From assembly GCA_002841355.1 (NCBI GenBank), contig PHFB01000018.1, positions 1-52,436 of the forward strand: a DNA stretch of 52,436 nucleotides. The letters are read 5' to 3'. The notes under the pieces are model-generated. The model had not been told where the DNA came from, ran no database searches, and worked only from the letters and a program-made list of their open reading frames with translations. A program made the translations under genes and the position numbers. Positions 1 through 8,856 of this stretch are shown piece after piece. The DNA is from Actinobacteria bacterium HGW-Actinobacteria-1 (lineage in GTDB: Bacteria; Actinomycetota; Coriobacteriia; Anaerosomatales; Anaerosomataceae). Position 1 is the stretch's first letter. Each line of letters begins with the position of its first letter.

Positions 1-1
1 G

Positions 2-421
2 GTCGCGGGCACGAGCATCTCGGTGAGCGCGCTCGGCTCGCACACGATCGAGTTCTGGTCGGTCGACGTGGCCGGCAACGCCGAGGTCCACAAGACCGCA
101 AGCTTCACGATAAGCGCCCCGGCGCCCGCCCCTACCGGCACCTACACGGTGAAGACACGCGTCTCGAGCTGGAACACGCGCGGCCGTACGGCCACGCTGA
201 CCGACACGACCTCAGGCGCGAAGTACACCGCGATCGTCGGCAAGGCCGGCGTCGTCGTCTTCACCGAGGTCCCGGCCGGAACGTATCGGCTGTCTGTCTC
301 GCTCAAGAAGGGTGAGAAGTACGTCCGCACCATCGTTGTCGCTGCACCCGCACCCTCACACGACGACGACGATGACGACTCATATCGCACCTCATTCTCA
401 CGTCACTTGCTCAGGGACTAG
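2..421 (+). CDS. C-terminal part of a secreted Ig-like/OmpL47-type surface protein (5' end outside window)
   Basis: The frame is open from the first bases of the window, so this is the tail of a longer protein; the GTG at 23 is probably only an internal codon. The visible part starts with a segment typical of bacterial Ig-like/OmpL47 repeats (GSHTIEFWSVDVAGN, then a beta-strand-like stretch), passes through an Ala/Pro linker, and continues into a second beta-rich module of about 70 residues (TYTVKTRVSSWN ... VPAGTYRLSVSLKKGEKY) resembling a carboxypeptidase-regulatory/transthyretin-like fold. It ends with a run of six Asp residues and a short basic tail. No LPXTG motif or C-terminal membrane helix is visible. 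It converges on lysA across a shared terminator. Extracellular location is inferred from the repeat type; the function is unknown. Confidence 0.6.
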   Translation, partial: VAGTSISVSALGSHTIEFWSVDVAGNAEVHKTASFTISAPAPAPTGTYTVKTRVSSWNTRGRTATLTDTTSGAKYTAIVGKAGVVVFTEVPAGTYRLSVSLKKGEKYVRTIVVAAPAPSHDDDDDDSYRTSFSRHLLRD

Positions 422-446
422 CCTACACACTGGGTCCTAGACACGC

Positions 447-474
447 GAAAGGCGCCCCCTCGGGGGCGCCTTTC
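447..474. terminator. Bidirectional Rho-independent terminator
   Basis: A near-perfect inverted repeat (arms GAAAGGCGCCCC and GGGGCGCCTTTC around a 4-nt loop) lies between two convergent genes. On the plus strand the hairpin ends in TTTC; on the minus strand the stem is likewise followed by TTTCG. It can serve both the partial surface-protein gene and lysA. Confidence 0.8.
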
Positions 475-498
475 TACATCGGGTGAGCGCAACGCGCG

Positions 499-1860
499 CT
501 ATCCCAGCTCGCACTTCATGAGGTCGTCGTACGTCTCACGGCGTACGATCACGCGCGCGGTTCCGTTGTTGACCATCACGACGGCAGGACGCACCTGCTT
601 GTTGTAGTTGCTGCTCATCGACTGGCAGTACGCACCGGTGGCGCACACGCACAGGATGTCGCCGACCTCGGGGCATTGCAGCGGCGCATCGTTCACGACG
701 ATATCCCCGCTTTCGCAGTGCTTGCCGGCAACCGTCGCGACCATCTCGCGTGGCTGATCGGCTTTGTTGGCGATCAGCGCCTCGTAGTGGGCGTCATAGA
801 GCGACGTGCGGATGTTGTCGGACATGCCACCATCAACGGCAACGTAGGTGCGGATGTTCGGGATCTCCTTGATGGACCCCACGGTATAGAGCGTCACGCC
901 GGCGTTTGCGACGATCGAGCGGCCCGGCTCAACAGCCATCCTCGGCACCGTGAGGCCCCAGCGCTCGCACTCTGCCTTGATGCCGTCGACGACGACCTTG
1001 CCGTAGTCCTGAATCGTAGATGGCTCGTCGGGCAGGCCGTACGCGATGCCGAGACCGCCACCGGTGTCGAGGAGTCGCACCTCCACCCCGGTTGCGTCTT
1101 TGATCTCGCGCATGAACTCCACGATCACCTCGATCGCTTTCGCGAAGCTGTGCAGCGCGAAGATCTGCGAGCCGATGTGCATGTGTAGACCCTCGAACTC
1201 GATACCCGGCAGCTCGATTGCGCGTTTGACCGCCTGCATCGCGAGACCTTGGTTGCGGCCGAAGCCGAACTTCGAGTCCTCGGCGCCGGTCATGATGAAG
1301 TCGTGCGTGTCGGCCTCTACGCCCGGAGTGACGCGCAGCAGGATGCTCTGTGTGAGTCCACGCTCCACCGCCAGTGCCGAGAGGCGCTCCATCTCCTCGA
1401 AGCTGTCCACGACGATGCGGCCCACCCCAGCCTCAAGGCACTCGATGAGCTCGACCGGGGTCTTGTTGTTGCCGTGCACGTAGATGCGCTCCATCGGGAA
1501 CCCGGCGCGTAGCGCGAACGCGAGCTCACCACCGCTCGAGACATCGAGCGAGCAGTCTTCCTCGGCCACGATCTTGCACATCGCGAGCGACATGAACGCC
1601 TTGCCGGCGTACACGGTATCGACGTCGGGCCAATGAAAACGCGTCCACTTCACGTAGTCGCGCAGCTGCTGGCGAATGGTCGCCTCGTCCATCACGTACA
1701 GCGCCGTTCCCTGGGTGCGAGCAAGCTCGACCATGTCGAGGCCGCCCACGAAGAGATGGCCGTCCTTGACCTCGGCGGTGATCGGCAGGACCGCAGCCAG
1801 ATCGGCACCTGTCTTCATGTCAGGCACTGCGGGCGGTCGGGGTGTCGTCGGCTTGCCCAT
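499..1860 (-). CDS. lysA: Diaminopimelate decarboxylase
   Basis: PLP-dependent fold-III decarboxylase that converts meso-diaminopimelate to L-lysine, the last step of lysine synthesis. With the start used here (453 aa) the PLP lysine is K87 in VYAGKAF. The HIGSQ motif is near 228, the phosphate-binding glycine run DTGGGLGI near 265, EPGRSIV near 311, the active-site CESGD near 382 and the substrate/dimer-face GAYCQSMSSNYN near 409. The length is normal for LysA. I chose the ATG at 1860 because AGAGGA lies 8 nt upstream; an ATG three codons earlier (1869) has this site directly against it. The gene follows argS by about 50 bases, the usual actinobacterial argS-lysA order, but homoserine/threonine genes do not follow. 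Confidence 0.95.
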   Translation of the reverse strand: MGKPTTPRPPAVPDMKTGADLAAVLPITAEVKDGHLFVGGLDMVELARTQGTALYVMDEATIRQQLRDYVKWTRFHWPDVDTVYAGKAFMSLAMCKIVAEEDCSLDVSSGGELAFALRAGFPMERIYVHGNNKTPVELIECLEAGVGRIVVDSFEEMERLSALAVERGLTQSILLRVTPGVEADTHDFIMTGAEDSKFGFGRNQGLAMQAVKRAIELPGIEFEGLHMHIGSQIFALHSFAKAIEVIVEFMREIKDATGVEVRLLDTGGGLGIAYGLPDEPSTIQDYGKVVVDGIKAECERWGLTVPRMAVEPGRSIVANAGVTLYTVGSIKEIPNIRTYVAVDGGMSDNIRTSLYDAHYEALIANKADQPREMVATVAGKHCESGDIVVNDAPLQCPEVGDILCVCATGAYCQSMSSNYNKQVRPAVVMVNNGTARVIVRRETYDDLMKCELG

Positions 1861-1884
1861 CTCGTTCATCCTCTCGTACGCAAA

Positions 1885-1904
1885 CGGCGCCCGGTTGGGC
1901 GCCG
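1885..1904 (-). terminator. Hairpin in the argS-lysA gap
   Basis: A perfect 8-bp inverted repeat (CGGCGCCC, loop of 4, GGGCGCCG) lies just after the argS stop. On the transcribed strand it is followed by TTTGCG and then the lysA ribosome site. It could be a weak terminator or attenuator, or simply a stabilising hairpin at the argS mRNA end. The U-tract is too short to call a full terminator. Confidence 0.4.
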
Positions 1905-1912
1905 CGGTGGTC

Positions 1913-3619
1913 CTACATCCGCTGCGGCGCGTGAACGCCGAGAAGTCCCAGTACCGATTCGAGCGCTATCCGCGAAGCGTCCACCACCGCCAGCCGGGCG
2001 ACGGTGAGCGCGGGGGCGTCCGGATTGACGACCCTGCACACGGTATAGAACTGATGGAACGACGCTGCAAGCTCCTCGGCGTACCGCGTGAGCTTGTGCG
2101 GCGTGTACTGTTCAGCCGCCGCCTCGACGACCTCGCTGAACTCGGCGAGCTTGCGGAAGAGTCCCAGCTCGGCCTCGGTGGTCAGGAGCGACAGATCGGC
2201 ATCGGCGGGCACGAGTGCAGCCGCGAGCGCCGAGACATCCTCGGCCTCGGGTGCATCGGCGGCCTTGCGCAGGATCGAGCAGATGCGCGCATGGGCGTAC
2301 TGCACGTAGTAGACGGGGTTGTCGCTGCTCTGCTCTTTGGCGAGCGCGATATCGAAGTCGAGCGCCTGGTCGGTCGAGCGGCGCAGGAAGAAGTAGCGCG
2401 CCGCATCGGGGCCGACCTCGTCGAGCAGGTCCTCGAACGTCACCATCTCGCCGGTACGCTTGGACATGCGCACGACCTCGCCGTTGCGGAAGAGGTTCAC
2501 GAGTTGCCCGATGATGAGCTTGAGCTTGCCCGGGTGGCCGAGAGCCGCTACGGCGGCCTCCATGCGCTTCACATAGCCGTGGTGGTCGGCGCCCCAGATG
2601 TCGATGACGACGTCGAAGCCACGCTCCTCGAGCTTGTTCCAGTGGTAGGCGACGTCGGCGGCGAAGTACGTGTAGCTGCCGTCAGCCTTGAGAAGCACGC
2701 GGTCCTTGTCGTCACCGAAGTCGGTGGAACGGAACCATGTCGCGCCCTCGTGCTCGTAGATGTAGCCGGCCTCGCGCAGCCGCGCGATGGCGCGCTCGAT
2801 GGCGCTTGGACCGCCATCGTCGCCGGGCGCGTGCAGGGTCCGCTCGGAGAACCAGACGTCGAACTCCACACCCATCCCGGAGAGCACGTGCTTCAGGTGC
2901 GCGAGCACCTGCGCGTACGCCTTCTCCTTGAAGTACGCCTCACGCTCCTCGGCCGAGGTGTCGGCCCACCGCTCGCCTTCCTCGGCCATGATCTCGCGAG
3001 CGATATCGGTGATGTAGGCGCCGCGATACCCCTCCTCGGGGAAGGTTACCTCGCGACCCGCCAGCTCGAGATAGCGTGCGGCCACCGACTCGGCGAAGAC
3101 GTCCATCTGGACGCCCTGGTCGTTCACGTAGAACTCGCGCTCTACGCTGTAGCCAGCGTGAGCGAGTATGCGTGCAAGCGAATCGCCGAGCGCCGCCCAG
3201 CGGCCGTGCCCGACGTGCATGGGACCCACAGGATTCGCCGAGACGAACTCGACCTGCACGGTGCGGCCTGCGCCCAGCTTCGAGCTGCCGAACGACGTGC
3301 CCTGCGCTCGCGCCTCACGCACGACGCGCTGCAGCGCTGCGTCCGAGAGGCGGATGTTGATGAAGCCAGGGCCCGCGATCTCCACCGATGCGATATCCGC
3401 GTGCCCGGACATGCGGGCCGCGATGACCTCGGCAACCGCACGCGGGGGCATGCCGGCAGGCTTGGCCGCACGCATCGCGACATTCGTCGCCCAGTCGCCG
3501 TGCGTGACGTCACGGGGACGCTCGACGGTGACCTCGGGCAGTTCGGCGAGGGCCAGTTCGCCCGAGGCGACAGATGCTTCAAGCGCATCGTGGACGAGGG
3601 TCTCGATCAGGTGCTGCAC
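1913..3619 (-). CDS. argS: Arginyl-tRNA synthetase
   Basis: Class I aminoacyl-tRNA synthetase that charges tRNA-Arg. The N-terminal additional domain is followed by the HIGH-type signature in NPVGPMHVGHGRWAALGD, and the KMSKS-type loop appears as VRMSKRTGEMVTFEDLL. The C-terminal anticodon-binding helical bundle (DALR-type) ends in GVHAPQRM. The length (568 aa) fits the family. I prefer the GTG at 3619 (reading MQHLIETLVHDAL) because AAGGAG sits 8 nt upstream; the longer frame from GTG 3628 would have its start directly on this site. It is first in an argS-lysA transcription unit and is separated from the upstream kinase gene by about 67 bases. Confidence 0.95.
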   Translation of the reverse strand: MQHLIETLVHDALEASVASGELALAELPEVTVERPRDVTHGDWATNVAMRAAKPAGMPPRAVAEVIAARMSGHADIASVEIAGPGFINIRLSDAALQRVVREARAQGTSFGSSKLGAGRTVQVEFVSANPVGPMHVGHGRWAALGDSLARILAHAGYSVEREFYVNDQGVQMDVFAESVAARYLELAGREVTFPEEGYRGAYITDIAREIMAEEGERWADTSAEEREAYFKEKAYAQVLAHLKHVLSGMGVEFDVWFSERTLHAPGDDGGPSAIERAIARLREAGYIYEHEGATWFRSTDFGDDKDRVLLKADGSYTYFAADVAYHWNKLEERGFDVVIDIWGADHHGYVKRMEAAVAALGHPGKLKLIIGQLVNLFRNGEVVRMSKRTGEMVTFEDLLDEVGPDAARYFFLRRSTDQALDFDIALAKEQSSDNPVYYVQYAHARICSILRKAADAPEAEDVSALAAALVPADADLSLLTTEAELGLFRKLAEFSEVVEAAAEQYTPHKLTRYAEELAASFHQFYTVCRVVNPDAPALTVARLAVVDASRIALESVLGLLGVHAPQRM

Positions 3620-3686
3620 GGCGAACACTCCTTGGGGCTGTGGTGTGAGTGTTCAGAATACCCTTACGAACCCGCAGCGACCAGAG

Positions 3687-6233
3687 TCAGCGGGTCGTGC
3701 TCGCCTCGCAGTGCACGACCGCCGGCAGCGTGAACGTGAACGTGGAACCCTCGCCGATCGCGCTCTCGACGACCAGGTCGCCGCCAAGAATCCGGGCGAG
3801 CCGCAGCGAGATCGCCAGGCCAAGCCCCGTGCCGCTGGGTTTCGCCTCATCATGCGGCGCGACCTGGTGGAATTCCGAGAACACTTCGCCAAGCTCCTGG
3901 AGCGGGATACCGACACCGGTGTCGGCGACGGCGAAGCGCACGGTCTCTCGGCCATCCCAGGCGACGCGGAGCACCACGCTACCGACATCGGTGAACTTGA
4001 CGGCATTGCCGACCAGGTTCAGGAGGATCTGTCTGACCTTGCGTCGATCGCTCTTGAGTACTGTCACAGGCGTGGAGCACTCCACGCTCAAATCGAGGTG
4101 CTTTGCCTCGGCAGCAGGCCGAAGCGACTCGATGACCGACTCGAGGAGCGGAGCGAGTTCAAACTCCTCGGGCTCCACATGAACGTTGCCCGACTCGATT
4201 CGCGAGAGGTCCAGCACGTCGTTCACGAGCTCCAGCAGGTGCCTGCCCGAGGTGTTGATCATGCCGATCTGCCGCTCCTGCTCCGCGTCAAGACCGCCGA
4301 CAAGCCCCGAGAGCAGCATATCGCTGAAACCGATGATCGAGTTGAGCGGCGTTCGCAGCTCGTGGCTCATGTTCGCCGTGAACTGATCCTTCGCGGCGCT
4401 CGCCGCTTCGAGCTCACGGTACGCGCGTTGCAGCTCCGCAGTCCGCTCGAGCACCAGTTCCGAGAGACGCTCGCGGTTGTCGGCGAGTTCACGTTCTGCT
4501 GCGATCCGATCGCTGACGTCATGCATAGTCGCGAACATCAGCCGCTGACCGTTCACGTCGATCGGTCCCGAGTGGATCTCAATGTCCCGCGTCTCACCGC
4601 TGGCCAGACGCTGTCGATCCTGTCGAACATCCCCGGAACCCGTCGCGGCCTTACTGAGCCGGGAGATCATCTCTGGGACATCGACCCCGTTCAGGTCACT
4701 GATGGTCTTCTCCAGGAACTCATCATGCCGGTAGCCGAAGAAATCGCAGGCCGCTGCATTCACATCGACGAATCGCGCCGTCTCCGGATCGACAAGCACC
4801 ATGATCGTGTGGCTGTTCTCGAAAAGGCTGGCGAAATGCTCGCGGCTGGCTCGCAGCGCGTCCACCTCGGCATTGAATCTCGTCACGTCCTGCAGGATGC
4901 AGTGCGTCCGATGAACCGACCCGTCCTCGGAGTGCGCGATACGCCCGTACACCGCCACCTGTCGGTGAGTGCCGTCCTTACAGCGTACCGAGAACTGAGC
5001 ACCCTCGACGGACCCGGTGACTTTGAATCCCACGAACCGCTCGGCGAAGATCCTCGCTTGTCCGTCTTCCAGAATGTCGCCGAACCACGTGCCGAGAATC
5101 TCGTCGCGCTCGTAGCCGAACAGGTCGAGCCACGCGTCGTTGACGTCGAGGAAACTGCCGTCGACGTCGAGTGACTGGTATGCAAGCGGCGCCCGCTCGT
5201 AGAGCAGCCGGAATGACAGCTCGCGCTCGGCAAGCTGCTGCTCGGCGGAACGGCGCTCGGCAATCTGCTGCACGAGCTCTGCATTCGCGAGCGTGAGGGC
5301 AGCAGTCCGCTCGTTCACGCGGACTTCCAGGTCGGCCCGAGCCGTCTCAGCCGCGGAGGCCAGCCGGCTGCGCTCCTCGAAGAGCAGCACGAGCATCAGC
5401 GAGGACAGACTGAATATGGTGATCACGAGGTTGAGTAGGATCGCCGACTCGTGCGGCACGGCGCCCGCGAACGGCCCGAGGCCGCGCAGAGTCCCCACGG
5501 TCGAGATGATCGCAACAGACGCGACGGCGATTGCCATGCAGCGACGACCGCCACGATACGCGATCCAGGTGAACGATGGGACGAGCACGAACGGCACGAT
5601 ACGTTCGATTGACGCGGGCAGTGCGATCGAGTTCACGAACGCAGCAACGCCGATCGTCGCCACAAGCGCCACCACGACATCGAGCCCCACAGTGGGCGAG
5701 CCTTTGGGCCTTGCCCAGACAAGTGGCACTGGCGCAATCGCAAGTACCGCCGAGGTCTCGGCGAGCCACCACATGACCACGGCCTCGGGGAACGCGACGA
5801 CGTTGACGCCCAATGCGACAAGCGTGCCGGCGCCGAGCACGGCGGGCACGAGGCCAGCTGCGATGGCAGCCAATCCGAAAACCAGGGCATCGGAGGGCGT
5901 CGCAAGCTGAAAGGAGGTTCCGCGCATCTTTCGCAAGACGGCCCACAGGGTGAGCGGTCCTGTGATCCCGATAAGCGACATGCCAACAGCCATCCCGGGA
6001 GGCGCCGCAGAAAACGCTGCCGCAAGTGTACCGAGGAAGACGAACGGAAGTACGATCGGCCCTGCGGCGATAATCCCCACCGCAGCGACTCCGCTTGGAA
6101 TCCACAGCGCCACGACACCCGAAGGGTGCAGCACAAGTGGCACCAGCGTGCGCGTGAACGCAAAGACCGCGAATCCTGTCGCAATCCCCCAAAGAAGCCG
6201 CGTGCGCATGGTGCTTGTGTCAGACAGATTCAA
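3687..6233 (-). CDS. MASE1-PAS-PAS hybrid-less sensor histidine kinase
   Basis: An 848-aa membrane sensor kinase. Residues about 15-288 form eight or so hydrophobic helices with the MASE1 pattern (LWIPSGVAAVGIIAAGP near 43, WWLAETSAVLAIAPV near 155). A coiled coil spans 290-340, and two PAS domains lie at about 336-455 and 463-580. The HisKA domain carries phospho-acceptor H624 in NMSHELRTPLNSIIGF. The HATPase domain shows NLVGNAVKF, DTGVGIP and GTGLGLAI boxes. No receiver domain is fused and no response regulator is next to it, so it is an orphan in this window. The start is uncertain: TTG at 6233, or ATG at 6209 (MRTRLLWG); neither has a clear ribosome site. MASE1 ligands are generally unknown, so the signal cannot be named. 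Confidence 0.88.
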   Translation of the reverse strand: MNLSDTSTMRTRLLWGIATGFAVFAFTRTLVPLVLHPSGVVALWIPSGVAAVGIIAAGPIVLPFVFLGTLAAAFSAAPPGMAVGMSLIGITGPLTLWAVLRKMRGTSFQLATPSDALVFGLAAIAAGLVPAVLGAGTLVALGVNVVAFPEAVVMWWLAETSAVLAIAPVPLVWARPKGSPTVGLDVVVALVATIGVAAFVNSIALPASIERIVPFVLVPSFTWIAYRGGRRCMAIAVASVAIISTVGTLRGLGPFAGAVPHESAILLNLVITIFSLSSLMLVLLFEERSRLASAAETARADLEVRVNERTAALTLANAELVQQIAERRSAEQQLAERELSFRLLYERAPLAYQSLDVDGSFLDVNDAWLDLFGYERDEILGTWFGDILEDGQARIFAERFVGFKVTGSVEGAQFSVRCKDGTHRQVAVYGRIAHSEDGSVHRTHCILQDVTRFNAEVDALRASREHFASLFENSHTIMVLVDPETARFVDVNAAACDFFGYRHDEFLEKTISDLNGVDVPEMISRLSKAATGSGDVRQDRQRLASGETRDIEIHSGPIDVNGQRLMFATMHDVSDRIAAERELADNRERLSELVLERTAELQRAYRELEAASAAKDQFTANMSHELRTPLNSIIGFSDMLLSGLVGGLDAEQERQIGMINTSGRHLLELVNDVLDLSRIESGNVHVEPEEFELAPLLESVIESLRPAAEAKHLDLSVECSTPVTVLKSDRRKVRQILLNLVGNAVKFTDVGSVVLRVAWDGRETVRFAVADTGVGIPLQELGEVFSEFHQVAPHDEAKPSGTGLGLAISLRLARILGGDLVVESAIGEGSTFTFTLPAVVHCEASTTR

Positions 6234-6356
6234 GGCAATCTCAATCCAAGTGGCAGACGTACGCTTTTCAAAGGCAAAAGGCGTGCCATCAGCCCCTGAA
6301 GGCGGTTAGAATGCGATGGACGGATACTCGCATACTGCCTCGCAGGAGGTGCCCGC

Positions 6357-6593
6357 ATGCGCATCACAAGCAATGAAGTCTCAGCCGAAGGAAAGACCGT
6401 CGTGCGCGTACGCGTCGACCGGATCGGTGCCGCCGGTGACCGCGAGCTATGGTGGGTCGCGCTGGCGTTCGAAGACGAGACGACCAAGCCCGAGGGGATG
6501 TTCACCGACAAGGCTCAGGCGCTCGGACTGGCTGGAACGCTCGCGTCCGAGTGGGGCGTGCAAGTCGCGCTCACCGACAGCGCCCTTGCCTAG
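6357..6593 (+). CDS. Small conserved-looking hypothetical protein (78 aa)
   Basis: I do not recognise the family. The gene has an excellent ribosome site (AGGAGGT, 6 nt before the ATG), which argues that it is real. The protein is acidic and soluble, with alternating hydrophobic residues suggesting a small alpha/beta fold (VVRVRVDRIG, LWWVALAFEDE, then a helix ALGLAGTLASEWG). It has no cysteines and no membrane segment. It is divergent from the sensor kinase gene. Its TAG stop falls inside a CTAG shared with the stop codon of the gene on the other strand, so the two convergent genes overlap by 4 bp. Confidence 0.7.
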   Translation: MRITSNEVSAEGKTVVRVRVDRIGAAGDRELWWVALAFEDETTKPEGMFTDKAQALGLAGTLASEWGVQVALTDSALA

Positions 6594-6994
6594 ACCCGCT
6601 CGAGGTACCGTTGCAGGAGAGCCTGGCTGCGCTTACGAATGCGCTCCCGTACCCGCTCGGGCGCCGCTGCCCAGTCATCGGGATCCCTGCCCCACCCGAG
6701 CTGGAACCTGATGTGGGCCAGACCGAGCACGCCGTGAGCCACTGCGTCTTGCGAGGCGTGCAACGCTCTTCCGAGCGCCTCTGGTGAGCCAGCAGTAACC
6801 GCAAGCCGCAGGTACCGCCAGACCCAGAAGTACGCCCACGGCGCGAAGTGCCGCGTGAGGTTCGAGAATGAACCGCGAGCCGGGTAATCGAAGTCGACCG
6901 ACACGTCGGCGCGGGCTACGCGGTCCGCGAGGTCACCCATTCCGGCATCTCGTGCCCAGTCCCGTGTCAGTTCGAAGTGCACGACCGGCCCCAC
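6590..6994 (-). CDS. Zinc-dependent phospholipase C/S1-P1 nuclease-like small protein
   Basis: A 134-aa protein. Recognisable features are an N-terminal HFELTRDWARD and a central ALHASQDAVAHG, the helix-borne His/Asp pattern seen in the zinc-binding phospholipase C and S1/P1 nuclease fold. An aromatic-rich segment (HFAPWAYFWVWRYL) lies between them. It is short for that superfamily and has no signal peptide, so substrate and catalysis cannot be stated. The start is GTG at 6994. It lies 31 bases after the rlmH stop and is probably the last gene of the htrA-rlmH unit. Family assignment is an inference from the motif pattern only. Confidence 0.55.
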   Translation of the reverse strand: MGPVVHFELTRDWARDAGMGDLADRVARADVSVDFDYPARGSFSNLTRHFAPWAYFWVWRYLRLAVTAGSPEALGRALHASQDAVAHGVLGLAHIRFQLGWGRDPDDWAAAPERVRERIRKRSQALLQRYLERV

Positions 6995-7025
6995 GATGCA
7001 CGTCCCGCCAGACGAAGTGATCGAC

Positions 7026-7490
7026 CTATCGATGATACGGTTCGCCGCGCATGATGCGAAAGCCCCGGTACACTTGCTCGAGCAGCACGACCCGGGCGAG
7101 CTGGTGCGGAAGCGTCATCGCTCCCAGCGAGAGACGCTCGTTCGCCCGTGCCAGCACCGATGCATCCAGTCCCGCGGCACCCCCGAGAATGAAGGCGACT
7201 GTACTCCGACCCTGTACTCCCGCGAGCTCAAGCCAGGCCGAGAACCCCTCGGACGTCAGCTGCTTGCCGCCGATCTCGAGCACCACCACGTGTGCACCAT
7301 CCGGCACGGCCCGCAGTATGCCCTCGGCCTCAGTCTTGAGCGCACCACGCTCATCGGCCGTGACGTCACGGTCTGGCACTTCGACGATATCGATCGTCGC
7401 GTACGGCCGCAGTCGTTTCAGATACTCGGCAGCTGCATCGCGCCAGTATGGCTCCTTGAGACGCCCGACGGCGATGAGCGTAATGCGCAC
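7026..7490 (-). CDS. rlmH: 23S rRNA (pseudouridine-1915-N3)-methyltransferase RlmH
   Basis: A SPOUT-class methyltransferase that modifies pseudouridine 1915 in helix 69 of 23S rRNA. The length (154 aa) matches the family. The start MRITLIAVGRLKEPYW, the knot elements VVVLEIGGKQLTSEGF and FILGGAAGLD, and the C-terminal VYRGFRIMRGEPYHR are all characteristic. The start is a GTG that overlaps the last base of the htrA stop (TAGTG), so translation is probably coupled to the protease gene. Confidence 0.95.
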   Translation of the reverse strand: MRITLIAVGRLKEPYWRDAAAEYLKRLRPYATIDIVEVPDRDVTADERGALKTEAEGILRAVPDGAHVVVLEIGGKQLTSEGFSAWLELAGVQGRSTVAFILGGAAGLDASVLARANERLSLGAMTLPHQLARVVLLEQVYRGFRIMRGEPYHR

Positions 7491-8746
7491 TACTGCCTCG
7501 CCGTATCGGAGCCGAGCGTTACCTGCAACGTCTTGTGCTCCGTGCCGCGCACGATCTCGACCGACACGGTCTGCCCTACCTTCTGCGAGCGAATAGTCGT
7601 GAACACGTCCTCCACGCTCGCGACGTCCTCGCCCGCGATCTTCACGATGATGTCACCCTGCGTGATTCCGGCCTTCTCGGCTGGCGAGCCAGTGGCGATG
7701 CTCTGCACGAGGACGCCCTTGCTCACCGGCAAGTCGTATTGCGATGCCACGCTTTCGTCAATGGTGACTGTGCCGACACCCATGAAGGGATGCGACGCGC
7801 GGCCTGTGGAGATGAGCTCGTCGGCGATGCTCTTCGCGAAGTCCACGGGAATCGCGAAGCCGATACCGGCGGACTGACCCGACGTCGATTGGATGAGCGT
7901 GTTGATGCCGATAAGCTTGCCGTTCGCATCGGCGAGTGCGCCGCCCGAGTTGCCGGGGTTGATGGACGCGTCCGTCTGGATGAGGCTCGTGTATGCGGTG
8001 ATGCCGGATGCACTCTGCGCGATGCTGGACCGACCGAGCGCCGAGATGATACCCGAGGTGACGGTCTTCTCAAGCCCGAACGGGCTGCCGATAGCGACCA
8101 CCGGCTCCCCCACCTTAAGACCCGCCGATGAACCGAGCTGCGCAGCAGGCAGACCGGTCTTGTCGACTTTGATGACCGCCAGATCGGTGGAAGGATCTGT
8201 GCCGATGACCTTGGCGGGCAGATCCTCCACGCCAACGGTGACGATGAGCGCATCCGCGCCTTCGACCACATGGTTGTTGGTAAGGATGTAGCCGTCGGCG
8301 CGAATGATCACGCCGCTACCGTTGCCCACGACCTGCGTGACGGTCTTGCCCGTGTAGCGGTCAATGCCCGTCTGCTCGATCGCCACGTTGACGACCGAAG
8401 GCGTCAGCTTGGACGCGACTTGCTCGGCGAAGTTCGCGTCGGTATCGATGACGGAGGTCTCTGCCACTGCTGTAACCGGCTCCTGAGTCTCAGCCGCGAC
8501 GTCGGTGGTCGTACGCGTGACAGGAAAGCCGAGCACGAACACGAACGCGGCCGCAACGAGCGCAGCGCCGATGATGCCGCCGAAGACGCCGGCAAGAACA
8601 AGCGCGAATCCGCCACGACGACGGGGCGGAGATGCTACCGGCGGTGCCACCGGAGCGACTTGCGGAGCCACGGGAGGCGGCTCGTAGGCCACAGGTGTCT
8701 GCTCGGCCACGTAGGGCTGCTCATCAGGGGTGATCTCGTCGGTCAT
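7490..8746 (-). CDS. htrA: Membrane-anchored HtrA/DegP-family serine protease with one PDZ domain
   Basis: A 418-aa trypsin-like protease for extracytoplasmic protein quality control. The cytoplasmic N-terminus is Pro/Val-rich (residues 1-44), followed by one transmembrane helix (about 46-73) and then the protease domain with the triad H159 (LTNNHVV), D188 (STDLAVIKV) and S267 (INPGNSGGAL). A single C-terminal PDZ domain (about 310-410) carries GVLVQSIATGSPAEKAGI. The ATG has GAGGTG 4 nt upstream. A good -10 (TATAGT) about 40 bases before the start suggests its own promoter downstream of nuoN. It overlaps rlmH by 1 bp. Confidence 0.93.
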   Translation of the reverse strand: MTDEITPDEQPYVAEQTPVAYEPPPVAPQVAPVAPPVASPPRRRGGFALVLAGVFGGIIGAALVAAAFVFVLGFPVTRTTTDVAAETQEPVTAVAETSVIDTDANFAEQVASKLTPSVVNVAIEQTGIDRYTGKTVTQVVGNGSGVIIRADGYILTNNHVVEGADALIVTVGVEDLPAKVIGTDPSTDLAVIKVDKTGLPAAQLGSSAGLKVGEPVVAIGSPFGLEKTVTSGIISALGRSSIAQSASGITAYTSLIQTDASINPGNSGGALADANGKLIGINTLIQSTSGQSAGIGFAIPVDFAKSIADELISTGRASHPFMGVGTVTIDESVASQYDLPVSKGVLVQSIATGSPAEKAGITQGDIIVKIAGEDVASVEDVFTTIRSQKVGQTVSVEIVRGTEHKTLQVTLGSDTARQ

Positions 8747-8785
8747 CGGGCACCTCGCTCGGACGGGAACGCTTCACAACTAGCG

Positions 8786-8791
8786 ACTATA
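8786..8791 (-). promoter_or_regulatory. Candidate -10 element for htrA
   Basis: TATAGT on the minus strand, preceded by GG and about 39 bases before the htrA ATG. The matching -35 position reads CTCGTC, which is poor, so this is only suggestive of a separate htrA-rlmH promoter in the 110-base gap after nuoN. Confidence 0.35.
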
Positions 8792-8856
8792 CCCGAGCAC
8801 GTGCGCCCGACGAGGCTGCGGCACAACCACGACACAACCTCTTCACACGGTCTTCG

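Noticed and set aside
361..380. Asp-run at the end of the first protein as a calcium-binding or sorting signal
   Set aside because: No LPXTG, no membrane helix, and no known motif beyond the acidic run.
1885..1904. T-box or lysine riboswitch in the argS-lysA gap
   Set aside because: The gap is about 50 bases, too short for either; only a simple hairpin is present.
1676..3733. Very long open frame on the plus strand opposite argS and lysA
   Set aside because: Arg/His/Asp-rich composition with no domain, no ribosome site, and full overlap with two clear minus-strand genes; a by-product of high GC.
3168..5174. Second long plus-strand frame opposite argS and the histidine kinase
   Set aside because: Same reasons; the minus-strand genes have conserved motifs throughout.
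8765..8779. Possible Rex half-site (TTGTGAA...) before htrA
   Set aside because: Only one arm matches; the other half is not a TTCACAA.
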